From contig NC_068571.1 in assembly GCF_025698545.1 (NCBI RefSeq), forward strand, positions 38,969,733 through 39,033,732: 64,000 nt of DNA. Direction: 5' to 3'. Below, one piece after another: positions 1 through 10,412 of the stretch (positions are counted from its first letter, which is position 1; each line of letters begins with the position of its first letter). Origin of the DNA: Gossypium raimondii. Its lineage: Eukaryota; Streptophyta; Magnoliopsida; Malvales; Malvaceae. Under the pieces are notes generated by a model. It did no database searches. It saw only the letters and a program-made list of their open reading frames with translations, and was not told the origin of the DNA. Position numbers and translations under genes: made by a program.

Positions 1-471
1 TGTTTATTAAGTTAAAACCTCATTTCTCAACATCCCTAAATATCTTCTACAAAATTTGAAAAGACCAAAGCAATGGAGAAGAAATAGATAGTGAGGGAAA
101 ATATGGTATGGTAAAGAAAAATTAGTTGCTAAAACAGTGTGGGAAACAATATAACTTATAGGACAACTGAACAAAAGAAGACTGTGTTTAAAAATTTTCA
201 AATAGTAATGCAGTCAAACACCATGACAACAGTTGCAACAAGCATGAACTTAAGGGGAAAAAATCAGTTCATATCAAAGAATTGTGAACTTGCACACCAC
301 TTGCATAGTGGAAAATTAGTTGTAAGCTATTTATTGAATGCATACTCTTGGTAGAAATATTTGTTGTTATACTCAATAAGAACATGAAAATTATTTATAA
401 AAGGCTTGAGAGACAAACCAGACAGAGTGATTTAATTTAGATTAGAGTGCTACCACAAGCGGAGGCTACTC

Positions 472-3400
472 CTACTGTTGTTGGTAGTGCTTATCATTAT
501 TCTATACATATCCATTGTTACGATTCTCATTGTTATCATTGGCAACATCTTTATCAATAATTTTAGCATTTTCTTGTTGTTCCCTTTCCCAGTTCGATTG
601 CTCAATCTTAGCACGTTTCTCCTCCCTGCCTTACGGATTGAGCTACGATTCCTTTTTCCTCTAGGGCTTCTACTTCGTCCTCTCCGATGGCCAGGACTTG
701 TACTTTATTCCTTTTTCTTCGGCCTTCATGATAATTATCCCTATCATCATACCTTTTACTATGACCATGTCCACCATAAGAGTGCTCCTCACAGCTAGTA
801 CGAAACCTATGAGAGCTTCTACTTTTGCTTCGGCTATGACTTCGCCTCCTTCTAGACCTCCCGAAAAACTAGCGTATTATCTCCTTAATGAAGATGAATG
901 CAATGAATAAATAAGACCTATTAAACAATAAGAATATACAACTAACTTTGATTTGGAGAAACATCTCACCGACTGATTCTATAAAGGTGCATAAAATTAC
1001 AATATCCACCACGATTACAAGTGTTCTCGTCATACTGCCTGCAGGTGGCTTCACAGAAGCCTGTCACAGGTGAGAAGTCAACAATGATACGCTACCTTGC
1101 ATCAAAAAGCATAATACAATTTAATGATAGAAGCAAGTGTGGAAATACACTTCCGAAATGATTAGCAAAATAGAACCTAATAGAAAAAGGGCAAATTAAC
1201 AAGGCAACCATTTATTAGAACTACCAAAAAGATAATGTTAAGAACACAATCATCTACTATAATACCAGAATTACTAAGAGGTAGGAAATAATACAAAAGA
1301 ATAATAATGTAGCCTAAACCCGACCACTGTACAATGTTTAAGTTTCTTTTTTGTTGAACCTATTAGGCTCATTCATATTTCGTACAGGTTGACCTATCTA
1401 ACTACTATACAACTCGTTTTTACATTTTTAATGAATTGTGTTAACAGGTTGGCTATCTAGACCATTTAAACTTATTTATTGCATTATTGATATATAAAAA
1501 CAACTTATTATTGGTGTTAAAATTTAAATAGATCATGTCTAAATCAGTTAATTGTGTCATATTTAACTGTATTTAAATCAATTAACAATAACTTTCGTAA
1601 TAAACATGATGCTTTTGTTACAAGGACACTGACACAATTAATTAACTGTAGAAAACCATTTATTTGTTAAGTGTTCATCTGAAACTGTCAAAAACTGCTA
1701 ACCCTACCTTAGCCACACTAGAATGTGTTGTAATTCATATCCTAACCCAACAAAACATATATACATATAGTATTACAAAAGTAGAAGTCAAACCTGCATA
1801 AAATCTTCCAGTAAAATTCTTAAGCGCATTTCCATCATGTTCTTCCTCTCTAAATTACACATACATATTATCCTCCTATCCACAAAATTGAAGAATAATA
1901 TGAAATTACAAAAAAAAAAAAAAGGAAAAGAAAATGAAAAGGACACAACTTCAAAGGAAAAAAATGTTACCATATAATCAGCCAAGTTGTCCCATAAGTT
2001 CAGACTCTCAATTTCAACGTACTTGCTCAGTTCCTATAACATCCTTGAAAATCTCTAGGTCGTAACAATATTAATTTGAGCAATTACGAATCAAATTTCC
2101 CAGAAGAACTAAAATTTGATTTATAAGTTTTATTGGAGAGGGTAGTAGGAGATCAAAGAAAATTTAAAAGACTAATGTATTGAGAAATATTAATCTGGGA
2201 TATAGACTAAATTGTAAGGTTTTACAAGGTGTTGGGGTCAAAGTGAGAAATGAAAAGTAAAAAGGATTAAATTAAATTAATGACGAAATATGTTAAGATA
2301 AGGAGAGCAATTTTAGCAAGATATAATGAATAATGATGATGGTTAGATTTTTATGAATAAGTTACAATTTTATATTTTATTATTATTGATATTAGTATTA
2401 TTATATTTTATTATTATAATAATGATGATATTTTAAAAGAAAGAAGGAGAAGATTCACCATCATCATCTTCTTCTTCTCCTACATGTTACAACCAATATG
2501 GGGAGAAAGTAACTTTTTTTTCTTTTACAATCTAGTCCTCTATCATCATTAAAGGCCTTTCCAAGCTTGAAATCATCAAATTTGTATAGAAACCTTAGCT
2601 AAATCAAGTTACCCACAACATAGAAAGCTTATATTTTTTAATAGAAGTGGTGGGTTCATGTTTAAAGAGAGAATCTAAACTATGTGAGAAACTAAAGATC
2701 TAAGATAAGATTTTCATGATTTAGCAACAAGATCATGTTTATTTCAAATACTTGAGCATGAAAGTGATGAATCAAGTGTATTGATTTATCATATTTTATG
2801 AAATTGATGTAAAATGAAGAGAAAGACAATGAAAAGATGGGAGAAGAGTAGACAAAGGAAACAAGTGGACAAAGCTTGAAAGAAGTATAATCTAATTAAA
2901 ATTTGTAAGTACTTTAGAATTCTTTCTTACCTAATTAGATTTTATTAAAATGGTGAATTAAAGAACATGCTATTGTCATGAATTAAGTACTTGTAACTTA
3001 ATGAATGTGTGAATAATTTAAGAAAGTAGTAAATGATTGTGGTTATTGTTGATGTGATTAAGTGTGTAGACAAAAGAATTAAATTGAAAAATGTTAAAAA
3101 GTTATGTGTGATTATGAAATTATGAAACTTGATTGTGCTTGTGATAAATATTAGACTTATAATAATATTAAAACCCTTATATACTTATGGGATATAGATG
3201 GCAGGCCATTAAGAGTTCCTTAACGCGCTTATGAATTTAGCATTTCAGTGCTTGTGTTCTAACACTATAAGTGTTCATAATAATCAAGCACTTACATGCT
3301 CATGTACTTCGTGATTATATTCCATATATCCTTCTTGTTCACTCGAGTCTATAAGGGGCAATGTGAGTGGTATAAAATAATAATGATAAAAATAAGTGAA

Positions 3401-4634
3401 TGATGGAAGTATGGTAAGTGAAAGTGTGTTAGTTATCCTTATTGCTATTATGTACTTTATCTTTGGTTTAATTCTTGGATTCAAAGGTAAGATATGAAAT
3501 CTTGATTACTTACAAAGTTTTCACAAGCTTAACGCGTTTGTTTTGAATGCGTAGGTAAAGTTCGTTTTGAAGGCAAAATTTGAAGTGGCCATCTTCATCC
3601 TCATCTTATCATCAAACAAGGACTAAAGTATATGGAAGTTTAATTATTGGTAACAGAGTGACATGTACATGGGATTAGAACCATGTGAATTTTTATTATA
3701 ACATAACTAAGAGGTTCCAAAACTATGTCATGCATGCTTAATGTAATTTTATATCTTGAGATAATCTTCCTTAGATGGATATACTCGTGTTATATGAAGT
3801 TTTTAAATGATAATTTGACATATTTTGAGTCCTAAAATTATTTAGATGTGTTATAGAATGGTTGATGATAGTTCAAACTTGGTTTTAAATGTTTTAGACA
3901 TGTTCCAGGTAATCTGCCTTTGATGTCGCGACATCAGTATGTCTCGTGACTCCCATTTCCCAATGTCGTGACATTGACTCTATTTAAGTAATCGATTTCC
4001 AGTTTCATGACATCAATCATTGTCATGACACCACTTTCCAATGTTGCAACATGACATTGTTTACCTTGTTTTGACCCGAATAAACCTCAAACGATTTCGT
4101 TTGTAACTAAACTTTAAAATAAGCCTAAAAATGACTTAAATAACTTCAAAAGATTCATTTATGTTAAAGTAAAGTCTAACTTGATGCTCAAATTAAATCA
4201 GTCTTAGTGTCCAAATGTGACATCTCTTGCTCAAGATGTATAAGTTCATTTCAAGTGAAGAGTGTTACTCAAATAAATTCTCATAAAATCTCTACAAAAA
4301 TTAACATTAAAGTTCAACATCTAATACTAAGTTGCTTGTTGATATTAGAAGTAAATCTAAATTTTGATTAAATCGTAAAGCCCTAACACATCACTAAAAC
4401 GTAGGTTTTTTTTTTAAAAAAAAGTTAAAGAGAAATACCTCGAAATGCTATTAGATCTTACAGGGGTCGATAGGGTTACCCTAGGCATCAATGCCGGGGG
4501 TGACCATATCAAGGCACTGGTACATATTGGAGAGGAGGATAGTAGGACTGACGACAGGTGCTAATCTTGAAATAGAAGGGGCAGTTCACTCTATCCTTTT
4601 TCGTACCAAATATGGACGCTAAGTGCTCTGCCAT
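472..4634 (-). pseudogene. U2AF35: U2AF35 (splicing factor U2af small subunit) pseudogene, introns retained
   Basis: Intact U2AF35 pairs with U2AF65 and reads the 3' splice-site AG. Five exon relics can be placed on the minus strand: 4634-4439 (start [11 protein letters not shown]), 2054-1971 (ELSKY, LADYM), 1875-1794 (REEEHDGNALKN), 1095-970 ([29 protein letters not shown], the second CCCH zinc finger) and 883-472 (RS-rich tail with RSRRRRSHSRSKSRSS, then an acidic/Asn tail). GT-AG borders are still visible at each intron. Exon 1 has lost about 13 codons, removing the second half of the first CCCH finger. In-frame stops replace Gln in the DAQG, KIQE, YVQF, RRQLF and YVQN positions, and the RS tail runs through three frames. 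Because introns persist, this is a decayed duplicate and not a retrocopy. Identification is by family recall; loss of function is seen directly. Confidence 0.9.
3922..4060. repeat. degenerate array of TGTCGCGACA-like dyads
   Basis: Inside the long first intron of the U2AF35 relic, five spaced variants of a dyad-symmetric motif occur: atgtcgcgacat, tgtcgtgacatt, tcatgacatca, tcatgacacc and ttgcaacatgacatt, spaced about 20-40 bases apart. The variants differ mainly by C-to-T and G-to-A changes, as expected of decaying CG dinucleotides. Similar arrays occur in plant LTR retroelements, so this may be a relic of one. No function is assigned. The rest of this intron (2055-3921 and 4061-4438) shows only AT-rich sequence without recognisable coding. 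Confidence 0.5.
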
Positions 4635-5140
4635 TGTTGATTCCTCTCTCTTTCTTCCTTTGTCTCTTAAAGGATCTCTTTTGTTTTTAAATTTTAAGGG
4701 GAAAAGTATGTGCATGTGGGGATTATTGGACGCCAGGGAGAGAAATGGAAGGGTTTATAATGGTATTGGAGTTTGTGTGATGTGATTGTGACCGTCGAAT
4801 CACAATGCCCTTTTTTTTCTAGATGTTTCCAAAGGATGATGGATTGGATATACTAATATAGATTACTTTGATGGGCATTGGCTATCCCAAATTTAATGTT
4901 GCTTAAACAAGCCCATTAATATGTTTCATGGACATTGAGGTTGGAATATGGTCCAAAAACTTTTTTTTATTTCTTTTTATTGAATCAATTCTAATTTATT
5001 GTTTATAAATAAATAAAATATTTATATATGTTATAATCAAATTAAATAAAAATTATGGATAAAAAGTCTCTACAACTACAATTAAACACATTTTAAAATA
5101 ATGTATGTCTTTGAGGCTGAGCACCCACCATGCTTCAAAC

Positions 5141-5182
5141 TCGTCCACCAAAAACTCATCCATGAGGATTAGCCAATGAAAT
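5141..5182 (-). pseudogene. AHL PPC-domain exon fragment
   Basis: About 40 bases closely match part of exon 4 of the AHL gene at 11105-11145, in the same orientation, encoding SLANPHG then VFGG. The Arg codon between them is TGA here (CGA in the gene). The match stops abruptly on both sides. It lies about 240 bases outside the left end of the Copia element, while the gene lies beyond its right end. It is a duplicated fragment of this gene or a relic of a related one. The surrounding 4640-5140 and 5183-5417 hold only U2AF35 5' flank and AT-rich sequence. Confidence 0.6.
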
Positions 5183-5422
5183 ATTACGTATTATTTCAAA
5201 AAATATCAAAGGGATTTAATGGACAAAAAAATTGATTTTAATAAAATGAAAAAACTAAGCTAATCAACGATTAGCACCTTGTTTATGTTTGATAAGACAG
5301 AAGATTTCACTTTCATTTATTTCCTTATCGTTTTCATTTGATAAGAAATAATAGTCTGTTGTATTCATACAGGACAGATAAATCTCATAGTCTAATCATA
5401 CAAAATTAATGAAAAAGCAATT

Positions 5423-5902
5423 TATTGAAGCTGGCCTACATGCAAACAAGAAGCAAAGAAGCTGCATGAGCCAACCAGTTGCAGCTGAAGTTTATGCTGC
5501 TATTCATTTTGTTACTCTCAAATGATATTTTGTAACTTAGTTAAATTAGAACTAAGTTGTTAATGTACTTGATGTAATTTGTTGATGTTTGAGCTGATAA
5601 ATCAGCTTTACCAAGTGTGTAAGTTTTGTTTAACAAGTTACAATGCTACTTAGTGGAGTTAGGTAGATTTTTAGGTAACTTTGTTTCATGTTGACCAGCT
5701 TACTGACTGGTATATGTATTGGCATTATGCCTCAATTCAAAGTTAATGAAATTATTTAAAATTCTTCTTCATTTTTTTGATTTATTACTCAAGTAATCTA
5801 CTCAAAGTTCTCAATTGAATTTCTTGTTTGCTCATCAAGCCATCGAGCCTTCAAGCTCAAGCTTCTGTCATTTTTCATTCATCTTTGTTCTTAGTTCCAA
5901 CA
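5423..5902 (+). repeat. 5' LTR of the Copia element
   Basis: About 480 bases ending in ttagttccaaca, immediately followed by the primer binding site. Its last 110 bases are repeated, with few differences, at 9822-9931, which defines it as the LTR. The left border is inferred from the 5-base flanking repeat and could be off by a few bases. Confidence 0.7.
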
Positions 5903-5904
5903 AT

Positions 5905-5916
5905 TGGTATCAAGAG
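5905..5916 (+). other. tRNA primer binding site (initiator Met type)
   Basis: tggtatcaagag follows the LTR end after two bases. It matches the usual plant Copia primer site for initiator tRNA-Met (TGGTATCAGAGC) except for one extra A. Confidence 0.75.
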
Positions 5917-5958
5917 TTTATTTCTTAGTGGACTTGTCATTCTTCAAGTCTAAAAATC

Positions 5959-6850
5959 ATGTCTTCATCCGGATTCTCTCCAGCTCCACCACCAGTGTTC
6001 AATGGTGAAGGCTACCATATTTGGGTAATGAAAATGAAAACCTACTTGCAGGCATTTGACTTGTGGGAGGTTGTTAACTCCGATGTTGAACCAGTACCTC
6101 TAAGAGCCAATGCCATAGTGGCTCATATCAAGCAGCATACAGATGAAAGAACCAAGAGACACAAGGCTATGCCGTGTATCCAAAACAGTGTGTCTGATGT
6201 GATTTTCACAAGGATCATGGCTTATGAGTCTCCAAAACAGGCCTAGGATAAAATCAAGGAGGAGTTTTAAGGGACTGAAAGAACAAGACGACAACAACTC
6301 TTGAATTTGATAAAGGACTTTGAAAATTTGAAGATGAAGGAAGAAGAAACAGTAAAGCAATATTCAGACAGAGTCATGGTTGTTGTGAACAACATCATAT
6401 TGCTTGGGGGCCAGTTTAGTGAAGAAATAATTGTAGAGAAGGTTATCTCAAATTTTCTTGAGAGATATGAAGCCAAGATTTCTTCCCTTGAAGACTTGAG
6501 AGATCTGACTAGCATTTCTTTGACTAAACTGATCAATGCTCTTTATGCTCAAGAGCAAATAAGAGCCAACAGGCAAGAGTAGCATCAAGAAAGTGCCTTC
6601 CAAGCCAAGAGCAGACCTGCCTCGAGCTCCTCTGGCTACAAAGGGAAGAAGGCCTTGTCTGACAAGCCTAGAAGAGATGGAGCAAGAAGAAGGTATCCAC
6701 ATTGCCCACATTGCAAAAGGCTCAGTCATCCAGGAGCAAACTGTTGGTTCAGGCCTGATGTGCAGTGTAAAGTCTGTAAAAAGATGGACCATGCTGAGAA
6801 AGTTTGCAGAAACAAAGGCAAGCTGAGACAAAACCAACCTCAACAGCCAA
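5959..6850 (+). pseudogene. Copia gag relic
   Basis: Starts with an ATG 56 bases after the LTR. The N-terminal part (FNGEGYHIWVMKMKTYLQA) is the DUF4219/UBN2 type found in plant Copia gag proteins. A C-terminal zinc knuckle is visible as CKVCKKMDHAEKVC (CX2CX4HX4C) near 6770-6815. Stops interrupt the frame at 6244, 6268 and 6580. The first reads TAG where Trp is expected and the others fall at Gln/Glu-like positions. It would have packaged element RNA in cytoplasmic particles; here it is dead. Confidence 0.8.
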
Positions 6851-8225
6851 GAGCTGAAGCTCAAGTGGTAGAAAAAGGCAGTGACCAGGAAGAGCAAGTA
6901 TTTGCAGTCTCTTGCTCAGCTGTCAAAGAAAAAGCCACAAAAGGATGGCTGATAAACAGTGGTTGCACAAACCACAAGACCCCTAATGCTTCTATCTTCA
7001 AGAACATTGATAAAAGTTTCAAAACAAGGGTGAAAGTTGGAAATGCACACTTTATCAAAGCAGAAGGAAAAGAATATGTGCTGATAGACACTCCTACAGG
7101 TAACAAACTTGTCTCGAATGTCTTGTTTGTGCTTGAAATTAACAGAAATCTACTCAGTATAGCTCAGTTGCTAAAAAAGGGATATTCAACAGTGTTCAAA
7201 GGCAAAGAATGCATGATCAGTGATTCAAGTGGATCTAAACTCATGTCAGTGACCATGACTGATAGAAGCTTTGTAGTAGATTGGAACAAGAGCTCAGACA
7301 GTGCCTACGCAGCTGTTTTAGATGAATCCAAGCTATGGCACAAGAGGCTAGGCCATGTCAACTACAAGTCACTGGCTCAGCTAACCAAAGAAAACTTGGT
7401 TGAAAACTTCTCCAAATCAGTTGAGAAAGAAGATGTTTGTGAGGTGTGTCAGCTAGGAAAGCAAGTCAGACCGCCATTTCCTTCAAACAATGCTTGGATA
7501 GCTTCTGAAAAGTTGTAACTAGTCCACACTGATGTGTGTGGCCTTATGAAAACCATGTCCTTGAATGGCAGTAGGTATTTATTTTGTTCATTGATGATTA
7601 CTCGAGGTATTGTTGAATTTACTTCCTAAAGCACAAATCAGAAGTGGCCTCAGTATTTTGGAAGTTCAAGGCTACAGCAGAAATAGAAACAGGTTGCAAA
7701 TTGAAGACATTGAGGTCGGATAATGGGACAGAGTATACCTCAGTTATGTTTCAGGGCTTTTGTGATGAAGCAGGTATTAAGCACCAACTCACCAACTCCT
7801 ACACACCTCAACAGAATGGTGTTAGTGAAAGAAAGAATAGAAGCTTGATGGATATAGCAAGATGTCTGTTGTTTGAAAGGAATTTGCCCAAGACCTTGTG
7901 GGCTGAGGCAGTTAACATTGTTGTGTATCTTCAAAACAGACTACCAACCAAGGTATTGGTTCATAAAACTCCATTCGAGGCCTGGTTTGAGTTTAAACCA
8001 TCAGTTGCTCACTTGACGGTCTTTGGATGCATATGCTATGCATATGTCCCAACAGTAAAAAGAGATAAGTTGGCCAATAAGGCTCAACCTGGCATCCTGG
8101 TGGGCTATAGCAATGTGAAGAAAGGCTATAGGATTTTGGATCCTTCATCTAATAGGGTTTTTGTAAGCAGAGATGTAGTCTTTGATGAGAAATCAAGTTG
8201 GAACTGGGATAAAAATGAACCATAA
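6851..8225 (+). pseudogene. Copia protease and integrase relic
   Basis: The protease active site reads WLINSGCTNH at about 6946, where the family has an Asp in place of this Asn, so the catalytic Asp is lost. The pre-integrase motif LWHKRLGH at 7330 and the integrase zinc-binding CEVCQLGKQ follow. The integrase core continues as VHTDVCG at 7525, with a stop just before it and a frame break near 7580, then LRSDNGTEY and QQNGVSERKNRS at 7710-7840, carrying the second Asp and the Glu of the DDE triad. Normally this integrates element cDNA into the nuclear genome; the breaks make that impossible here. Confidence 0.85.
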
Positions 8226-9827
8226 TATGTTGTTGAAGATCTAATGATGGATCAAACTGAAGCTGATCAAAATGGTTCTGAAATGGACATTGACAATGAG
8301 CCAGTCAGGGGAACTAGACCTTTGAGTGCGATATATGAAAGGGCTGAAGTGGCTGCTATTGAACCAAGCTGCTTTGAAGAAGCTAAAGCTCAACAAGGAT
8401 GGAAACAGGCTATGCTCGATGAAATGAGCATGATTGACAAGAACCAGACCTGGAAGCTAGTTGCAAGACCAGCCAACAGGAAGGTCATAGGAGTGAAGTA
8501 GGTGTTTTAAGCCAAGCATAATGTTAATGGAACTTTGAACAAGCTAAAAGCAATGCTGGTAGTGAAGGGATTCAGTCAGAAGTATGGCATTGACTACTTT
8601 GAAACATTTGCACCAGTGGTCAGGCTTGATACAATTAGGTTGTTGGTTGCTTTGGTTGCACAGAAGCAATGGAAGATACATCAACTCGATGTAAAGTCAG
8701 CCTTCTTCAATGATTTTCTTGATAAGGAAATATATGTTGAACAGCCTGAAGGTTTTAAAGTAGCAGGCAAGGAAGATAGTGTCTACAAGCTGAAGAAAGC
8801 CTTGTATGGCTTAAAACAAGCACTAGGAGCCTAGTATGACAGAATAGATAGCTACCTAGCTAGCTTGGGGTTTGAGAGAAGCATCAGTGAGCCAACCTTG
8901 CATGTGAAGAAGAAATGTAATGAAACACAACTCATAGTGTCCCTGTATGTTGATAACCTATTGGTGACAAGAGAAAATTATGCAATGCTCGCTGATTTCA
9001 AAGGCAAAATGGAGAAAATGTTTGAGATGTTTGATTTGGGAAAAATGTCTTACTTCCTTGGCATGGAAGTGTCTCAAACTCAGCAAGGGATCTTCCTAAG
9101 TCAGAAAGAACTTGCCTTGAAGATTCTGAACAAATTCTCCATGTTGAACTGCAAGGCAACAAGCACACCAGTTGCTGTTGGAGAGAAGTTGTCGAGCCAA
9201 GGTGATTTCGAGAAGGTTTGTGAATCAACCTATAGGAGTTTGATTGGATGTCTGCTTTATTTGACTGCCTCTAGACTAAACATTATGTTTGCTATAAGTC
9301 TGCTATCTAGATTCATGCATTGCTACAATATGAAGCATTTACAAGCTGTCAAAAAAGTTCTAAGATATATCAAAGGTACACTGAGCTTTGGAACGATGTT
9401 TACCAAGGTTGATAGGATGAAATTACTTGGTTATGCTGATAGTGATTGGGCTGGATCAGTAGATGATATGAAGAGCACCTCAGGGTATCTGTTTACTCTT
9501 AGTTCAGCCAGTTTTTGTTGGAGTTTAAAGAAAAAAAGTGTTGTTGCTCAATCAACTGCTGAAGCTGAGTATGTAGCGGCTGCTAGTGCTGTTAACCAAG
9601 CCATTTGGTTAAGAAATATCATGAAAGACTTGAATCTTCACCAAAAGGAAGCAACAGAGATTAAATGTGACAACCAATCTGCTGTTGCAATTACAAAGAA
9701 TCCAATGTTCCATGAGAGAACAAAGCACTTCAATATTAAGTTTCATTTTGTTAGGGAAATGGAACAAACTCAAAAGGTGAAACTGATTCATTGCAGTTCA
9801 TCGAGCCTTCAAGCTCAACTAAATTAA
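8226..9827 (+). pseudogene. Copia reverse transcriptase and RNase H relic
   Basis: The RT region shows [24 protein letters not shown] and KALYGLKQA. The catalytic box reads YVDNL at about 8947 where active copies have YVDDL. RNase H follows with YADSDWAGS at 9433, STAEAEYVA at 9558 and CDNQSAV at 9669. Stops lie at 8223, 8499, 8511 and 8832, the last replacing an expected Trp. The protein ends after VKLIHCSS by running into LTR-like sequence, so the normal C terminus has been deleted. Dead copy. Confidence 0.85.
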
Positions 9828-9931
9828 GTCTGCTCAAAGTTCTCAACTAAATTTGTTTGCTCATTAAGCCATCGAGCCTTCAAGCTCAAGCTTCTGTCAT
9901 TTTTAATTCATCTTTGTTCTTAGTTCCAACA
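9799..9931 (+). repeat. 3' LTR remnant of the Copia element
   Basis: The last 110 bases repeat the end of the 5' LTR, down to ttagttccaaca. The 20-mer catcgagccttcaagctcaa occurs twice here, at the junction with pol (9799) and inside the LTR tail (about 9869). This suggests slippage or repair between short repeats created the deletion. Confidence 0.8.
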
Positions 9932-9959
9932 CAATCACTGGATTTTCAAAGCAAATAAA

Positions 9960-10086
9960 TAAATAAACCCACCTCCATACCCAATTCCGCAAGCTTTCCA
10001 TTTGCTATTGTCAATGGTATAAGATTACCACCTACAGACCCTCCAATGGCAGCTAAAACTGTCGCCCATCCAGTACGGGCGTAACA
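9960..10086 (-). other. exon-like open stretch, unidentified membrane-type peptide
   Basis: On the minus strand one frame stays open for about 40 residues with well-structured content (GWATVLAAIGGSVGG, LTIANGKLAELGMEVG), followed by a possible donor at ATGGAG/gtgggt. The composition is richer in G+C than the surroundings. Gly/Ala/Leu-rich text like this suits a membrane segment. I do not recognise the family. It sits between the Copia right end and the AHL 3' end and could be one exon of a gene damaged by the insertion. Confidence 0.35.
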
Positions 10087-10412
10087 ACGGTAAACATCAC
10101 GTTATATATTGATGATGAAATGGGAAATTGCTAGTAGATCAAATATTCAACAACACAAAATTATCCCTTCTTTTATCCCATGAGCATAAGAGATACAACA
10201 TGAGAGAGTCGATAAAAGTTGGGACCAGATGTTTGATCTCAGCTCATTACTAAATAAGCCTCAGCCAGTGGGTTAATCTAAATAAAACTACATGCTACTT
10301 AAACAACAACAATATACTTCCCAAATTTAGTTTATTAAGAACCATAGTCCATGGAAAAAAGGCCTGTGTATGTCACTAATCATACTCCTTTGCATGCATC
10401 TCACAGACATCT

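Larger units (their letters stand above)
5423..9931 (+). mobile_element. Ty1/Copia LTR retrotransposon, degenerate, 3' truncated
   Basis: Gag, protease, integrase, reverse transcriptase and RNase H come in Copia order on the plus strand, preceded by an LTR-like region and a tRNA-Met type primer site. A 5-base near-duplication (caatt at 5418-5422, caatc at 9932-9936) flanks the element. The 5' end is less sure, because the expected TG is TA here. The coding strand has many in-frame stops (for example 6244, 7516, 8499), most explained by TGG to TAG or CAR to TAR transitions, so it cannot move by itself. The right end has lost the end of pol, the polypurine tract and most of the 3' LTR. Confidence 0.88.

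Noticed and set aside
478..910. Plus-strand open frames of 106 and 70 codons
   Set aside because: They are antisense to the RS-rich exon of the U2AF35 pseudogene; the low-stop composition of the RS repeats explains them.
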